Shown: positions 10,441 to 21,200 of the stretch, in pieces
Layout of the letters: every line of letters starts with the position of its first letter
Numbering within the stretch: position 1 is the stretch's first letter
NCBI GenBank assembly: GCA_023053575.1
Contig: JAKZAP010000018.1
Span: forward strand, 20,364,202-20,428,201
DNA from: Branchinecta lynchi
Taxonomy: Eukaryota; Arthropoda; Branchiopoda; Anostraca; Branchinectidae
DNA: 64,000 nucleotides
Direction of reading: 5' to 3'
The notes under the pieces: model-generated
Told to the model about the DNA's origin: nothing
The model's database searches: none
What the model saw: the letters and a program-made list of their open reading frames with translations, nothing else
Made by a program: the position numbers and the translations under genes

Positions 10441-11410
10441 ATACAATTATAATAATAATAGTAATAATAATAATAATTTATTTGTAACCCACTGCACAAA
10501 ACAATGTGAATATAGTGGAGTAAAGAAAGAGGAAAGAAACAAATAAACAACTGAAGAAACACTAATACAACAAACTAAACACAAAAATCAACAGAACAAA
10601 CGGATGACCCCGTGATATGGAGTAAGCCGTTCATACGCTTGTCCAGATAAATTTGTATGAAGCTCCTGGAGTTTTGCCGTTATATCAGGGGCTTTGTATT
10701 TTCGGATTATCTACGATTTCGATACGATATAGGCAAATATAGCAGATATTCACAGTATTTGTTGTAACATGTACGTAGTTTACGTATGTCACTCTTTTTC
10801 AATAAAATAAAAGTCCCAGAAAGATAGAGTGATCGCAAAAAAATGGATACAACGAAACCAAAGCCTTACGTTTATACTTAGACCGGTTTGACACAATCTT
10901 AGAATATTCAAATCTTTTGAAAAGCTTCAGATACTGACGACTGGCGAAAGGACGAAGTATTTTTACAAACTGTTAAGCCAAGCCACCGAAAGTTTTCAAC
11001 AGAGGGAATGGATGTATTTTTGATTTTAAGAGGAGAATTTGGTAGAGTACCGTTGAAACATATATACTCGCATTTATCATGGTTCAAAGTAAGTCCAATG
11101 TCAAGAAAACCTTTTTTAGTCCTTTGAACTGTACGAGAGAGGGAAGATTTGCATTTACTGATAAGGAGGATATCATCTGCGTATGCAACGTAAGAAACGT
11201 CAGTAAATCCCGTGAAATACGTCCGCGAGATCTTGGCAATAATCCCAGCAATACACATCTTGAAAATATGAGGTGACAACACCCCACCTTGACGTACACC
11301 ACAATGGACTGCAATATTTTCTGGCAGGAGAGACCCATTTAGTTTTAAACGTAGGTGCGCAGTGCTGTACCAATATCTCGGGACAAAAATAATAGAAATA
11401 CTAACACCAT
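10441..11410 (-). pseudogene. LINE reverse transcriptase fragment with YADD, plus 3' tail
   Basis: Minus-strand reading from about 11400 down to 10908 gives RT motifs in order: LNGSLLPENIAVHCGVRQGG, VLSPHIF, then VSYVAYADDILLISK with the catalytic YADD near 11167-11188, followed by NHDKCEYICF and VENFRWLGL. It ends at a stop at 10908; the 3' UTR runs to an (ATT)n tail at about 10450-10480. Related to LINE-A by the RT wording. 5' truncated and without an endonuclease. Confidence 0.8.
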
Positions 11411-12858
11411 TTACAGAAAGTGAGTGCAGAGCTTGGCTATGAACAATACTATATATAACCTTGATATAACCCTATCTTCGGTTCCCGCCAATTCTGTTTC
11501 AACTGTAGAGAGTGGGTCCAGTCGAGGCACTCATGTCTACTCGTCTAGCAAAATGGGGAGGTGCTACTTACGCAAAACGGTGTGGCAAACTAGCCGAAGT
11601 TGTCACTGTCTCGACGTCTGACGATTTCGACTCGGATATAAGTTCAGAAATGCTAACTGGCGATCCGTCGGAGTGAGCAGCCTCTATGCCTCGTCTTCTC
11701 CTGCAGTTCCCTAATGAAAAAAAAGAAGAGAATTAAAAAAAACGAGTTTAGAAGTATATATTTGGAATGGAAATTTCCTGAACTGGAAGACTTCAGGTCC
11801 CTGCTGCAGCTCCCCATCTTCAATTGGTAACGACACTAATTTACTAACCAGAGACTCGAAGCAAGTGCACAAGCGCTCAAACGTGGATTGTGAAAGTTTG
11901 AATCAAGGTATAGTAAAGGTCTCGAAACGATTATTGTTTTTCGAACCCAAACCGTTGTCAGTTTATTCAAATTATTGGCCAATGTGGGTTCAGTTGCCAC
12001 TGAACCGGAACGATGGAGACGCTCAAGTATAAATTCCACACAGTCATCCTCGCCCATAGTTATCCTCTGACCCAACTTTGCAAGTGTCAGATGGGCTTCC
12101 AACTCTCTCTTGTTGTTGAGCACAACACCCGTGAACTACGATATATTTCAAATTGAAATTTCATACATTTGTTGGCGTTGTTTACAGATTTGCCTGTTGG
12201 GGGTCCCAAGGGCCCATGATCACGCTCCATTATTGCGTTTTCACCTCGAGTTTGGTTGCAACTGTATGAGCCTATCGAAAACGGTTACATTTGTTATTGC
12301 GTAGGCTATTGTATTTGTTGTTGCTTAAATATTAGTGCTTAATTTATGGTCTTAGTCACCGGAATAAATAGTACGAAATTGAACTGTACAACGTTCTTCC
12401 GTTGCCGCACACACTTGCGAAGGCACCACCAAGTATCTTGGAACGACTATGTCTTACTTCTGGTACATTCCCACTGTATTTCGCGTTAACACCTTGCATC
12501 TCGGCTCGGTTATTTTGTCTCCGGCGAAAGGTCAGTAGGTCAAAAGTTCAAGGAATATCTTCAAGTCAAAGTGACGACGAAAAGTTTCAGGGATAAGAAA
12601 ACAATACTCTACATGTCCAAAACACACCAGTGAATCTCGGGAAGAACAAGAAACGTCACACAAACGAATCCTCTAAGTGGATTCAAATCCTGTGTAAGCC
12701 AATCAACAACGTTTGTTGTTGTGACATCTCTTCGCTGGGAGTGGGGATTTCGTCAACTAGAGTATTAAGGAGAAAGATACGGTAGACGTATGCTGATTTG
12801 GACACTTCTCCAAGTTTTAGACCACCTACATTTGTTTGTCCCCTCTAAAACAGGCAAA
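11411..12858. other. Unassigned stretch with a 95-codon minus-strand ORF
   Basis: The only ORF of note is 11836-12123 (minus, 95 codons), with a helical, charged N-terminal half (LEAHLTLAKLGQRIT, CVEFILERLH). I do not recognise a family and see no splice or promoter context that makes it a gene. The rest shows no repeat or RNA. Confidence 0.35.
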
Positions 12859-13152
12859 CCCGATGAAAAATTTATCTCAAAGTAGTAGTATGCAATTCTA
12901 CGAAAAAGTAGCATGCAGTGCGAACTGATGCTTCTATTCACGGCTACCGTGTTACTGCATTCTACTGCATGCTACTATTAGCAAAACTGGATGCTACTGT
13001 AACAAGACAGGATGCTACTGGATACTACTGTTTAAGATTGGCCCAGTCTGAGGCACATTAAATGATAGTATTCTTTACTATTACACATCGATACATGCAA
13101 CTTTTTCGTACGACTACCATACAACTACGCAGGCTACAAATTTTTCATCGGG
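12859..13152. mobile_element. Palindromic MITE M5 (CCCGATGAAAAATTT termini), copy a
   Basis: 294 bases with ends CCCGATGAAAAATTT and AAATTTTTCATCGGG. The interior is filled with GCATGCTACT, GGATGCTACTG and TACTACTG words in both orientations, so most of it can fold back. Flanks AA/AA suggest a 2-base duplication. Other copies at 18177-18486 and 58022-58272. No ORF. Confidence 0.82.
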
Positions 13153-13511
13153 AATGGGGTTGGTTGATAAATTAAGAACTTAATATCAGCTAAAAGCCAA
13201 ATGTTTGAGCTTTCTTTTGACGTAAACGAAATTAAAATCCTTTGGTGCGATTTGTTATTTGTTGTTGAATACTATTTTTGTTCTGTTGAAATATTTCGTA
13301 CGGTCATGAAAGCTAGGCAAAACGATGGTCACCGTGAGTTCGCCAGGAAAGGTTGTAGAACAACCAGGGCAAGAAATAGCAAGTGATTCAATGAATAACA
13401 GTTTATGGCTTCAACTTGTTCTTTATTTACTTAAATTGCTATTCACGATCAGTAATGTGCAAGAACGTTTGCTAAGTTTCATTTCATCTTATTTTTTTGG
13501 CATCGGTCAGA
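13153..13511. other. Unassigned spacer
   Basis: Contains short open frames (13201-13386, 13325-13516) without recognisable features. No element end before the TSD at 13512. Confidence 0.4.
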
Positions 13512-13599
13512 GTTAGGGGCAGGAGGGGGACTCCCCCCACCCCAAAAGGTTTTGAGAAAGTACTCAAAACCCGGCGAAAGTTCCCTAGTTTGTCGGCGC

Positions 13600-14345
13600 G
13601 GAAGCGATCCGTCGGTCAATCCGTCAGCACATCGGGTTCTTTTTACACGCAAGAAATTAAATTTTGCAATTATCTGCGGGGCAAAACACAGAAGAAATCA
13701 ATCACTGTATGTTTTTGTCAAGCCACGGGTGTTCTCGTCGGCACATCGGGTTCTTTTTGTACAGAAAAATACAATTTATGCTTTTGTCGGGTGCCGGTCG
13801 ACTCGTCGGCACAGAAGGTTCTGTAAACAGTTGTCGGGCGCGCTCGGGAAGTCCCCTCGCCACATCAAGTTAGTTTTACACTTAAGAAAACAAGGTCTGT
13901 GCAGTCTAGTCGGGGCAAACACAACTATTCTCGTCGGCATATCAGGTTCTTTTTACTCGTCAGAAATCTAATTCTATAAAAATTTGTCGGGCGCATCCCT
14001 AAACATTAAGTTCGGCAATCGGCTTCATTTACACGTAAGAAATAAAGTTCTTTACGGTCTTGCCGAGCAAAACCCAGAAGAAATCGAATTCTGTATGCCT
14101 GTGTCGCGCGTCGGTATTTTTGCCCAGCACATTGGGTTCTTTTGTTCGTAAGAAATCAACTTTTGCAAACTTTTGTCAGGCCAACCCAGAAACTTTAAGT
14201 CATGTCGACAGATTGGAATCTTATTACACGTAATTAATCAAATTACGTGAACTTTCGTCGGGCATATCCCGAAAGCTTATGTCTCGTCAGCAAATCTAGA
14301 TGTCTCCATAGACATAAGAAATCAAATGACTGCAAGGTTTTGTAG
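13600..14345. repeat. Tandem array, about 105-120-base unit
   Basis: About six to seven diverged copies of a unit built around CGTCGGCACATCGGGTTCTT, then TTTACACGTAAGAAATCAAA, then a TTTGCAA..TTTTGTCGGGC segment and an ACCCAGAAAC-like segment. Lies in the left half of the hAT-type element 13520-15243. Confidence 0.8.
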
Positions 14346-14439
14346 AACGAAAACTGAAACTTTTTAACTTTTTTTTAACGGACAGATCTGCGATTTCACA
14401 GGTTGCCTTACTTTCATTTGGGATCGCAAAAAGGCGCTT

Positions 14440-15110
14440 AGCTCAAGAGCGTTTCCACAAAATTTCGCCTGCGGCGCACTTAGTAGTATTCTTTGTTTGG
14501 AAGAACGGTGTTTAGTTTTAGTTGTCGGTTTAGGCTTGACATTTTGGTGGGTCTGAAACACATTAAAAGCTAGAACTTGTATGGTAGGTATAGACCAATT
14601 TTTCCGGAAAAAGGTGGATATAAAACAAATTTCGCCGGCGGCGCTAAGTTTTAGCTTTTTCTGGGTACAGTCGTTAGCGAAATCTTCACTGAAGAACCGA
14701 AGTTGTGAATTTAAAAATACAAATTTACATTAAAGGAATAATCTCAACTGATGCATTACAGTTAGTTTTACAAAAAATTTCGCCTGCGACGAATTTCGTA
14801 GTGTTTTCTATTTGGAAAACGTGTTTCATTTAGAATGTGTTTCGTTTTAGGATTGAAATTCTTGGGGGTTTGAAACACAGCTAGAACTTGTATGGTAGGT
14901 ATAGCTAAATTCTTCCGCAAAAAAAGGTAGATTTAAAAAATTTCGCATGCGGCGCTTAGTTTTAACTTGGTTTCGGTAGCTTCGAAGCTTCGTCAGCTTC
15001 ACTTTTTAACGAAAGCTGAAACGATAAGCAAAATACGTGTATTCAAATATTCGAATTTACATTAAAGGAATAATCTCAACCAATGCATCACAATTAGTTT
15101 TATACCGGTT
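14440..15110. repeat. Tandem array, about 310-340-base unit, two copies
   Basis: Two diverged copies. Each contains AAATTTCGCCTGCGGCG, a GTTTAGTTTTAG segment, AGCTAGAACTTGTATGGTAG, a second AAATTTCGC(C/A)(G/T)GCGGCG box, and ATTTACATTAAAGGAATAAT followed by CTCAAC. Occupies the right half of the hAT-type element 13520-15243. Confidence 0.78.
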
Positions 15111-15328
15111 CTATTCTATGCTGTCGAGAAATGTACGCCGATGCCGCTAAGCGTTAACGGCGTGTTTTGTCGGTAAACTTTTTAGTCCATCGGCACAAAG
15201 GACCCCCCCCCCCCTCCAAAGGTAAAAGGCTAGTGACGCCCTGGTTAGGGGACGTTCAGAGTAACACTTCTAATGTAGCATACCAATCAAAAGAAGCCAA
15301 ACGACATAACAGAAACATAGCAACATAC

Positions 15329-15647
15329 CTGGATCCGGCACTTTCGTCACAGTTGATATCAGCAGAGATGTTACGTACGGCACCGTCGTCGTTGTGATAC
15401 CAGGCACTATACCAGGCCCGTTGTAAATGTTGACGACGTACGATACGGAAGAGGTCGCTACGGGCTGAAACTGACCCTCAATTTTCACGGCGGGAGATAT
15501 AACAGAACATATCGGGTTGATATAGTTCGTCACTGTAGTTGTGAACGAAGGTATGACCAGAACCGAAACGGCATCCTCTTCCGGGACTTGAAAAGCTGAT
15601 ACCATCGTAATACAAGCTGCGATGGTTATACACCAGTCTTTAATCAT
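15329..15647 (-). CDS. First coding exon of a predicted secreted protein (partial gene)
   Basis: ATG at 15647 (minus) opens 106 codons, ending at a consensus 5' splice site (CCAG|GTATGT; exon edge 15329), phase 1. The N-terminus is a classic signal peptide: MIKDW, hydrophobic CITIAACITMVSA, likely cleavage after VSA. The mature part is rich in Thr, Val, Ile, Ser and Pro with repeated TTTV-type words (FTTTVTNYI, ITTTTVPYV) and one Cys after the signal region. Family unknown; Thr/Val-rich secreted proteins of this style occur in arthropods (weak recollection). Downstream exons not recognised. It lies about 120 bases from MITE M4-a. Confidence 0.5.
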
Positions 15648-15764
15648 ATCAGCGGCTGTGAAGTCTGAACGCAGTAGAGAGTGATCTAACCTGGAGAAAC
15701 CTACTATCTAAGCTTGGACTGACTACCGGATAGAGCGCATCTTAAATTAACGATAACGTTTTAA

Positions 15765-16608
15765 TAGCGTCTTCCGCCCTACTCACCACAGTTACTACAC
15801 ATGACGTCACGAATTCTGCCTTCTCGGCGTCAAGGCTGGAGCGCATTTTTCTATTTCCATCAAAATATCGTGCCACGGGCTTATCCGGCTGTAACATTGG
15901 GTTGGTCATTAATAATTAATTAGCAGAAGCGATTTTAATCTTAGTTCAGAAAATATAAAAGACGTAAAAGAATATTCATTTCCCCTTGGAAACTTAGACT
16001 TTGGTTTGAATATCCTGGAAGCTGAGGTTTTGGATCCTGCTAAAAAAACGTAGATCTTGGGTATTGAGGTTTCTTAGGAATGCCTTATGTGGTGAAAGAA
16101 CGGAAACTTTGGTAACGGAGAGCAGGAACAGAAGAGCGGTTTTGACGCAGATGAGAATTGACAGAGATGCGATTGAGATACCAATTAGAAATAAGCCAAG
16201 CAAAAGTTGTTGTGAAGGATCAGGAATTTTGTGATAACGATTTATCAATACAGTAAGTCAGCTCGAACTACCAAACGAAAGACTACGATCCCGAATACGC
16301 CTTCGAAGGTTGAATATTGCCGCCGCTCGAACGCTACCATATAATGATCTCAAGTCGGACATAAACCGCCGGTCGGAGTATAAAATAGTAATAAACACAG
16401 GGGGGCAAAGACCTATCTTTGGTTCACGGCCTATAACATCACAGAGATTCGTAGTTACACGCTTACTGTGCTCCCGAGCGTGGTAAGCAAATAGTTATCA
16501 TTAGTTACTATTTCAGAAGGTTGGAACGGTCAGCGTAGTAATTTTTCGTGAGGTTGGAACGGAATTGGTAACTAGTAGTTACTATTGTTAGAAGGGTGGA
16601 ACACGCTC
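15765..16608. mobile_element. MITE M4 (GTTCCACC termini), copy a, interrupted
   Basis: The left part (15765 to about 15903) and right part (about 16432-16608) match the complete copies at 56327-56622 and 61681-61982: TTACTACACATGACGTCACG, ATATCGTGCCACG, then CGTAGTTACACGCTTACTGT and GGTTGGAACGGTCAGCG, ending GGGTGGAACACGCTC. About 530 bases of unrelated DNA split it. That insert has one hydrophobic minus ORF (15994-16248) and no recognised ends. Confidence 0.75.
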
Positions 16609-16887
16609 TAAATATTACCCGGTCAAAAGCAAAGAGCAGAGACGTTTCACGAGAAAAGATTTACATGGATCATTCCCATTCTTGTACAATCCACCAGTAA
16701 CGAATGCGCATCTGAACTTTAGTTGTTGTTGTTTTATTACTTTGCTGATGCGAATTTGATATAAATAGGGGATGGTACAGATCTGATAGAAGATAAGGGA
16801 ACTTCAAGGTTTAGATTATAAGCGCAGCTATTTTTTAATTACTTTTTTATCTATCTCATCATTTTGACGTAACACGTAACACATTGT
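16609..16887. other. Unassigned spacer
   Basis: No gene or element recognised. Confidence 0.4.
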
Positions 16888-18150
16888 TTTTGGGATCCCA
16901 AAACATAGGGATACCTATGACTTCGTAAAAGTTGACCGTCTGTCTGTCCGTCTGTCAGCACGATAACTCTTGAAGGGAAAGAGATGTTTTGTGAAACTTG
17001 TTGATAGCCTAAAGCATAACCTGGGTCAAGGTTTGAAATAGACTGTGTCTGTTAGTATGGTATGTTCTTTTTTATTTGTTTTTCTAAAAATTTGTTGAGT
17101 AATTGATTGTTTAATGTACCCACGTTTAATGTATTTTTTGGCCGTGTCGTATACTTATTTATTTTTTATACTCGCCAGTTTTGGCGGTCAGAAATAAACG
17201 AAATGAAACGAGGACTCTTTAAGTCAAGGGAGAGGTCGAGTTCGTAGATGGACTCTGTAGCTCAACATTTAGGGGTGGGGAGGGGGGGGGGGGGGTCAAA
17301 TTAATGGGCGAAAATTTTTTTGTTTGACAGATACTGAGATAGTCAATTTAGGGGTAATAAGACATGCTGAATGCGAATATGAAAACCATTTTCTTGCCGG
17401 ACAAGAAGTTCGCCGAGAATCCGGCAAAAACCGGAAAGTTTCTTAAAAGTCAAAATTGTTATTTAAAGGTGATTAGATGTTCGATTTAGGGGTAAGAAGA
17501 CATGCTGAACGAAAATAATTTTCTCGTCGGACAAGTAGTTCGCGCGTAATACGGCCGAAACGGGAAATTTGTGAAAAGTTTTACCGGAAGTTGATTAGAT
17601 GTCCAATTTAGGGGTAAGAAAACAGGCTGAATCCGCTTTTGACAATTATTTTCTATCCGAATATATAGTACGCCCGGAATCCGGCTGAAACCGGGAATTT
17701 GTTGAAAGTTAAAGTTTTATCTGAAGTCGATTAGATGTTCGATATAGGGGTAAGGAGATACGCTGAATTCGTTTTTGAGCTTTTAGTTTTTGCAAGACAA
17801 GTAGTTCGCCCGGAATACACTCGAAACCGGAGATTTGGTAGAAGTAAGACAGGAAGATTTGATCAATTTTGTCAAAGTAGATATGACGTACAGCCTAATG
17901 GTAAATATACACATGCTGAATCAATATCGGAGCTTGGTTTTCTCAGACTAGCCACTGACCTTCTGTTTCTGAATCTTAATAGTAAAAATGTTCAAGGAGT
18001 CCTGCGAAGACCGGATATCTAAAAGACCCGTTTGTCTGGATCAGATACTGAATTTTTGGGATCCCATCGAAACTTTATATCTTGTTATCACTGTTTTCAT
18101 TTGATAATGTTGCTCACTCTGAGCCTTTGGGTCTAAAAGCAAAAATCAGC
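16888..18150 (+). mobile_element. Array element family F1, copy a
   Basis: Begins with a perfect 16-base palindrome TTTTGGGATCCCAAAA (16888-16903). Then come a GTCTGTCTGTCCGTCTGTCAG run, an AACTCTTGAAGGGAAAGAGA box and a GTGAAACTTG box, a G-rich run (17272-17294), and about four tandem modules of roughly 125-140 bases. Each module holds GATTAGATGTTCGATTTAGG, GGTAAGAAGACATGCTGA, a (G)GACAAGTAGTTCGC box and GGAATCCGGC..AAACCGG. A second TTTTGGGATCCCA lies at 18053-18066, and similarity to copy b continues about 80 bases further. No ORF of note. Class unknown. Confidence 0.75.
17028..17218 (+). mobile_element. LINE 3' end inserted in F1 copy a
   Basis: Interrupts the F1 box GGGTCAAGG...GAGAGGTCGAG. 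The insert ends CGCCAGTTTTGGCGGTCAGAAATAAACGAAATG, the usual 3' terminus of LINEs in this window (compare 50930-51028). GTCAAGG on both sides is a likely target duplication. No RT sequence left. Confidence 0.6.
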
Positions 18151-18176
18151 GACTAAGGTCAAGAAGGTTGACTAAC

Positions 18177-18486
18177 CCCGATACAAAATTTGTAGCCTGC
18201 GTAGTTGTATGGTAGTAGTACGAAAACGTTGCATGTAAATACTATGTAATAGCAATGAATACTATCATTTAATATGCCTCAGACTGTTCCAATCTTATGT
18301 AGTAGTATCCAGTAGCATCATGTCTTGCCATAGTAGCATCCAGTCTTGCTAGTAGTAGCATATAGTAGTATGCAGTAACACGGTAGCCTTGAAATAGAAG
18401 CATGTAGTTGCACCGTTAGTACTACATGCTACTTTTTCGTACTACTTCATAGTAGGCTACTATTTTGAGATAAATCTTTCATCGGG
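18177..18486. mobile_element. Palindromic MITE M5, copy b
   Basis: 310 bases from CCCGATACAAAATTTGTAGC to GATAAATCTTTCATCGGG, in inverted orientation relative to copy a (GCCTGCGTAGTTGTATGGTA at the left here). Flanks AC/AC are compatible with a 2-base duplication. The interior again is repeated AGTAGTATCCAGTAGCATC-type words. Confidence 0.8.
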
Positions 18487-19303
18487 ACCATTTATTCTAA
18501 TAGAACTAGACTCACTAAGATCACTCTCCACTAGTTTTATGGAACACGTCAAAAGACAGACTGAGAACTCCAGGAGTGAAAAACAAAGTTAAAACATTGT
18601 TTCGAGCTTTTCAATCAATCCAAATTTCCTTTCATTTCCTTGAATACTTTAGCAACAAAGTTTATGGGTGGGTTTAGTGCCACTGAAATTGCAAAGGGAT
18701 ACTGAAACGTGGATAACAAAGGAATATTCCGGCAAAACAAATTGCCCATAAAATTGCGTGTTAAGGGGAAATCGCTTCGTCTAACGACTAAACTATTAAA
18801 GCGCAAACACCGGTATATTCCCTCAAACGTAACACAAAATAGTAAAAAAAAGAAGGACAAAAAAAATCAGGCTGCAGTTTTGAGCCTGTTCCTGCTCGTC
18901 ATCGAAGACAGGTTGATATTCAGCTGATCAGGTGATGTCATATTGATAATAAGCTGGTCTTCCTCGTTGTAGTTTGATACCACGATCTGCTGAAGCTGAA
19001 GGAATGCGGCAACGATCAAGTTCTACGGATGAAAGACGTTTAACTACATTGAGCAACTAAAAGCAGTGGACAAATGTTAGTTCGCTTTTGCAGATAACGG
19101 AGTCCTAGACTTCTAAATTATATTCGAAAAACTGTTTCTGGTTTATTGGTCACGGTACAAGTCCCTTGTGTAAACTGCTATCTATGTCTTATTATTAATT
19201 TCCGTGACATGGGGATGTGAACTGGTTAGATGAACTTGCATTCGGGCGAGATCACTGCTCCTCTGGCCAGGCTATTTTCGGGTTTTGCGAACTGTGTTCA
19301 CAA
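18487..19303. other. Unassigned stretch
   Basis: Overlapping open frames on both strands (18615-18860 minus, 18709-18927 plus) are lysine-rich or hydrophobic and match nothing I recognise. No repeat seen. Confidence 0.4.
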
Positions 19304-19380
19304 GCCCCTCGATAGCTCACATGGTAAGAGCGCCTGCCTTGTAAGCAGAGGGTCCTGGGTTCAAACCCCGGCTGAGGAGC
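19304..19380 (+). tRNA. tRNA-Thr(TGT)-like sequence
   Basis: Cloverleaf visible. D arm GCTC...GAGC; anticodon arm CCTGC-CTTGTAA-GCAGA with anticodon TGT (first pair mismatched); variable GGGTC; T arm CTGGG-TTCAAAC-CCCGG. A-box-like TAGCTCACATGG and B-box-like GGTTCAAACCC are both present. The acceptor looks extended: nine bases sit between the 5' end and the usual TA before the D stem, and the first seven pair with GAGGAGC with one C-A mismatch. It could be a real gene, a diverged pseudogene or the head of a tRNA-derived SINE; no SINE body was seen downstream. Confidence 0.6.
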
Positions 19381-19412
19381 ATAAATGTCTTTCAGTTCAC
19401 TACTTATAAAAT

Positions 19413-21046
19413 GCAGATACCGTGGTATCTGATACCACGGCCTAAAGTCGCTTCTGCAGTTACTGTGTTATCTGTTACTGCGGCCAAAAGTCGTTTCTGC
19501 AGTTCCTGAGTATCTGGCCTTGGGGTATCTGGTTACTGAGTATCGTGGAATCAGATATTCAGAAACTGCGGTCCCATCCAGTGTAACTGATCGTGGTATC
19601 AATCAATTTCATCATCACCAACACACGAGCCTGTGTTTTTTTCAATTTGGTGGGGAAGAAGTTCGGTACTTGTGATCTGAGTGGATGTATTTCTTTTGGA
19701 GTCACTTCTAAAAGCACGAATTTGGCAATTGTTGTTTTTCAAAGCAACCGTAGTATCAAATATCAAGATAACTGCAAAAACGACAAAATTAAGATTAAGT
19801 TACCGTGGTATCAGATCAAAAAGGCACTGTCTAGGGAACCGGGAGCCGTACTTTGTGTCCTACGGGCTACGGAACCGGCAGTTCTCACGGAAACCAAACC
19901 ATATGAGCTGCGATTCCGGGATCTGACGTCATTAACTAACGGTGTACTCAGAACCTAGGGAGCCGTTAGTTCATACCGGAAACTGTATAATTGGAGCTTC
20001 TGTTCAGGTAGTGTCTACGTGGAATATAAAACTCACGGAATAGTTTGGATGAGAGCTAGGATGCCGGGATTTTCACTGACTTAAAGAAAATAACATGGGA
20101 AAAATCCACTAGCGGAACCCATATATTGAGAGCTAAGGTACCGGTAGCAACTACTATTTGGTTGAAAATGACCAGCTCACGGACACAGATGACTATGGGC
20201 TAGGGTTCCGGTAGTGCCAAAAATAAAAATAAAATGAACTCACGGACGCATGTCATTGCAGACTAGAAAACCGGAAGCGAGTATTTTTCACTCACGGAAC
20301 CCAAATCCTGCGGCCTGGGGTTCCGGTAGTGCCAAAAATTAAAATTACAAACTCACGGACACATGTCAATACGGACTTTGAGTCCGGTATAGGTCATGGA
20401 ATCCATTTCAAAAGTTTGAATTTTTTGGCCCTACCGGAACCCCAGCCCGCAGAAGTTGGGTTCCGTGAGTTAAAAATATTAATTTCCGGTTTCCTAGTCT
20501 GCACTGACATGGATCCGTGAGTTCAATTTTTTTGTTTTTTGCCACTCCGGAACCCTAGCCCATAGCTATCCGTGTCCGTGAGCTGGTCATTTTCAACCAA
20601 ATAGTAGCTGCTACCGGTACCTTAGCTCTCAATGTTTGGGTGCCGGTAGTGGATTTTTTCCCATGTTATTTTCTCTAAGTCGGTGAAAATCCCGGCCTCC
20701 TAGCTCTCATCCAAACTATTCCATGAGTTCTATATTCCACGTGGACACTACCAGAACAGAAGCTCCAATTATACAGTTTCCGTTACCAACTACCGGCTCC
20801 CTAGCTTCTGAGTACACAATTCTGTGCGGCTACCGGACGAGAAGCTGGTGCGATGAAGTTTCCGTGAGCTATTTCCACTTACTACCGGACGGGAGCCAGC
20901 ACATACAAGTTTCCGTTAGTTAATGACGTCAGATCCCGGAATCGCAGCTCATATGGTTTGGTTTCCGTGAGAACTACCGGTTCCGTAGCCCGTAGGACAT
21001 AAAGTACGACTCCCGGTTCCCTAGACAGTGCCGATCAAAAAAGCAA
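19413..21046. mobile_element. MITE family M2, copy b, split by the foldback at 19823-21032
   Basis: Degenerate M2 copy. The left side has ATACCGTGGTATCTGATACC and AAAGTCG(C/T)TTCTGCAGTT repeats. The middle GGTGGGGAAGAAGTTCGG matches GGTGAGAAAGAAGTTTAGC of copy d. The right side reads TTACCGTGGTATCAGATC and is cut by the foldback; the last bases (AAAAAAGC) follow it at 21036-21046. Confidence 0.7.
19823..21032. mobile_element. Mutator-like foldback element, perfect 9-bp duplication
   Basis: 1210 bases that are almost entirely two inverted arms of about 600 bases. Left GGCACTGTCTAGGGAACCGG, right its reverse complement (...CTAGACAGTGCC). Matching inner landmarks include CATATGAGCTGCGATTCCGG, TGACGTCATTAACTAACGG, AAAATCCACTAGCGGAACC and GACCAGCTCACGGACAC. 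Flanked by identical GATCAAAAA at 19814-19822 and 21033-21041. A 9-bp duplication with very long inverted repeats is the Mutator (MULE) signature; assignment to that group is inference. No transposase ORF. Confidence 0.88.
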
Positions 21047-21097
21047 ATATCAAACATTGTACCAAATCACTGATCACGACCGGGAAATCTTTTTGAC

Positions 21098-21200
21098 TTA
21101 AAGGACCTGTCGTACCTACATTACAGATTCGTTCCGACATCCCTAATCACTGCACCCATTAACATTTCCGATGTTTCGAACTTACGAGGTCATTTTTATC
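21098..21200. mobile_element. Possible left-end fragment of the TTAA-flanked element M6
   Basis: TTAA followed by AGGACCTGTCGTACCTACAT resembles the left end of the elements at 52280-52606 and 63621-63990 (GACCTGTCTTACCTATAATA). Similarity fades after about 20-30 bases and no right end was found. Confidence 0.3.

Larger units (their letters stand above)
13520..15243. mobile_element. hAT-type non-autonomous element carrying two satellite arrays
   Basis: 1724 bases flanked by a perfect 8-bp direct repeat GTTAGGGG (13512-13519 and 15244-15251). It starts CAGGAGGGGG and ends ...GACGCCCTG (reverse complement CAGGGCGTC), with G-rich sequence just inside both ends. The interior is two different tandem arrays (13600-14345 and 14440-15110). 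No transposase. The CAGG...CCTG ends and 8-bp duplication place it with hAT-type elements (inference). Confidence 0.85.

Noticed and set aside
11836..12123. 95-codon minus-strand ORF considered as a missing COG3 or other host exon
   Set aside because: Sequence does not resemble the COG3 C-terminus and I could not define splice sites; left as unassigned.
13600..15110. Possible CRISPR-like regular repeats
   Set aside because: Units are long, diverged and have no unique spacers; the context is a eukaryotic transposon.
15994..16248. 84-codon hydrophobic minus-strand ORF inside the DNA that splits MITE M4-a
   Set aside because: No family, no conservation evidence within the window.
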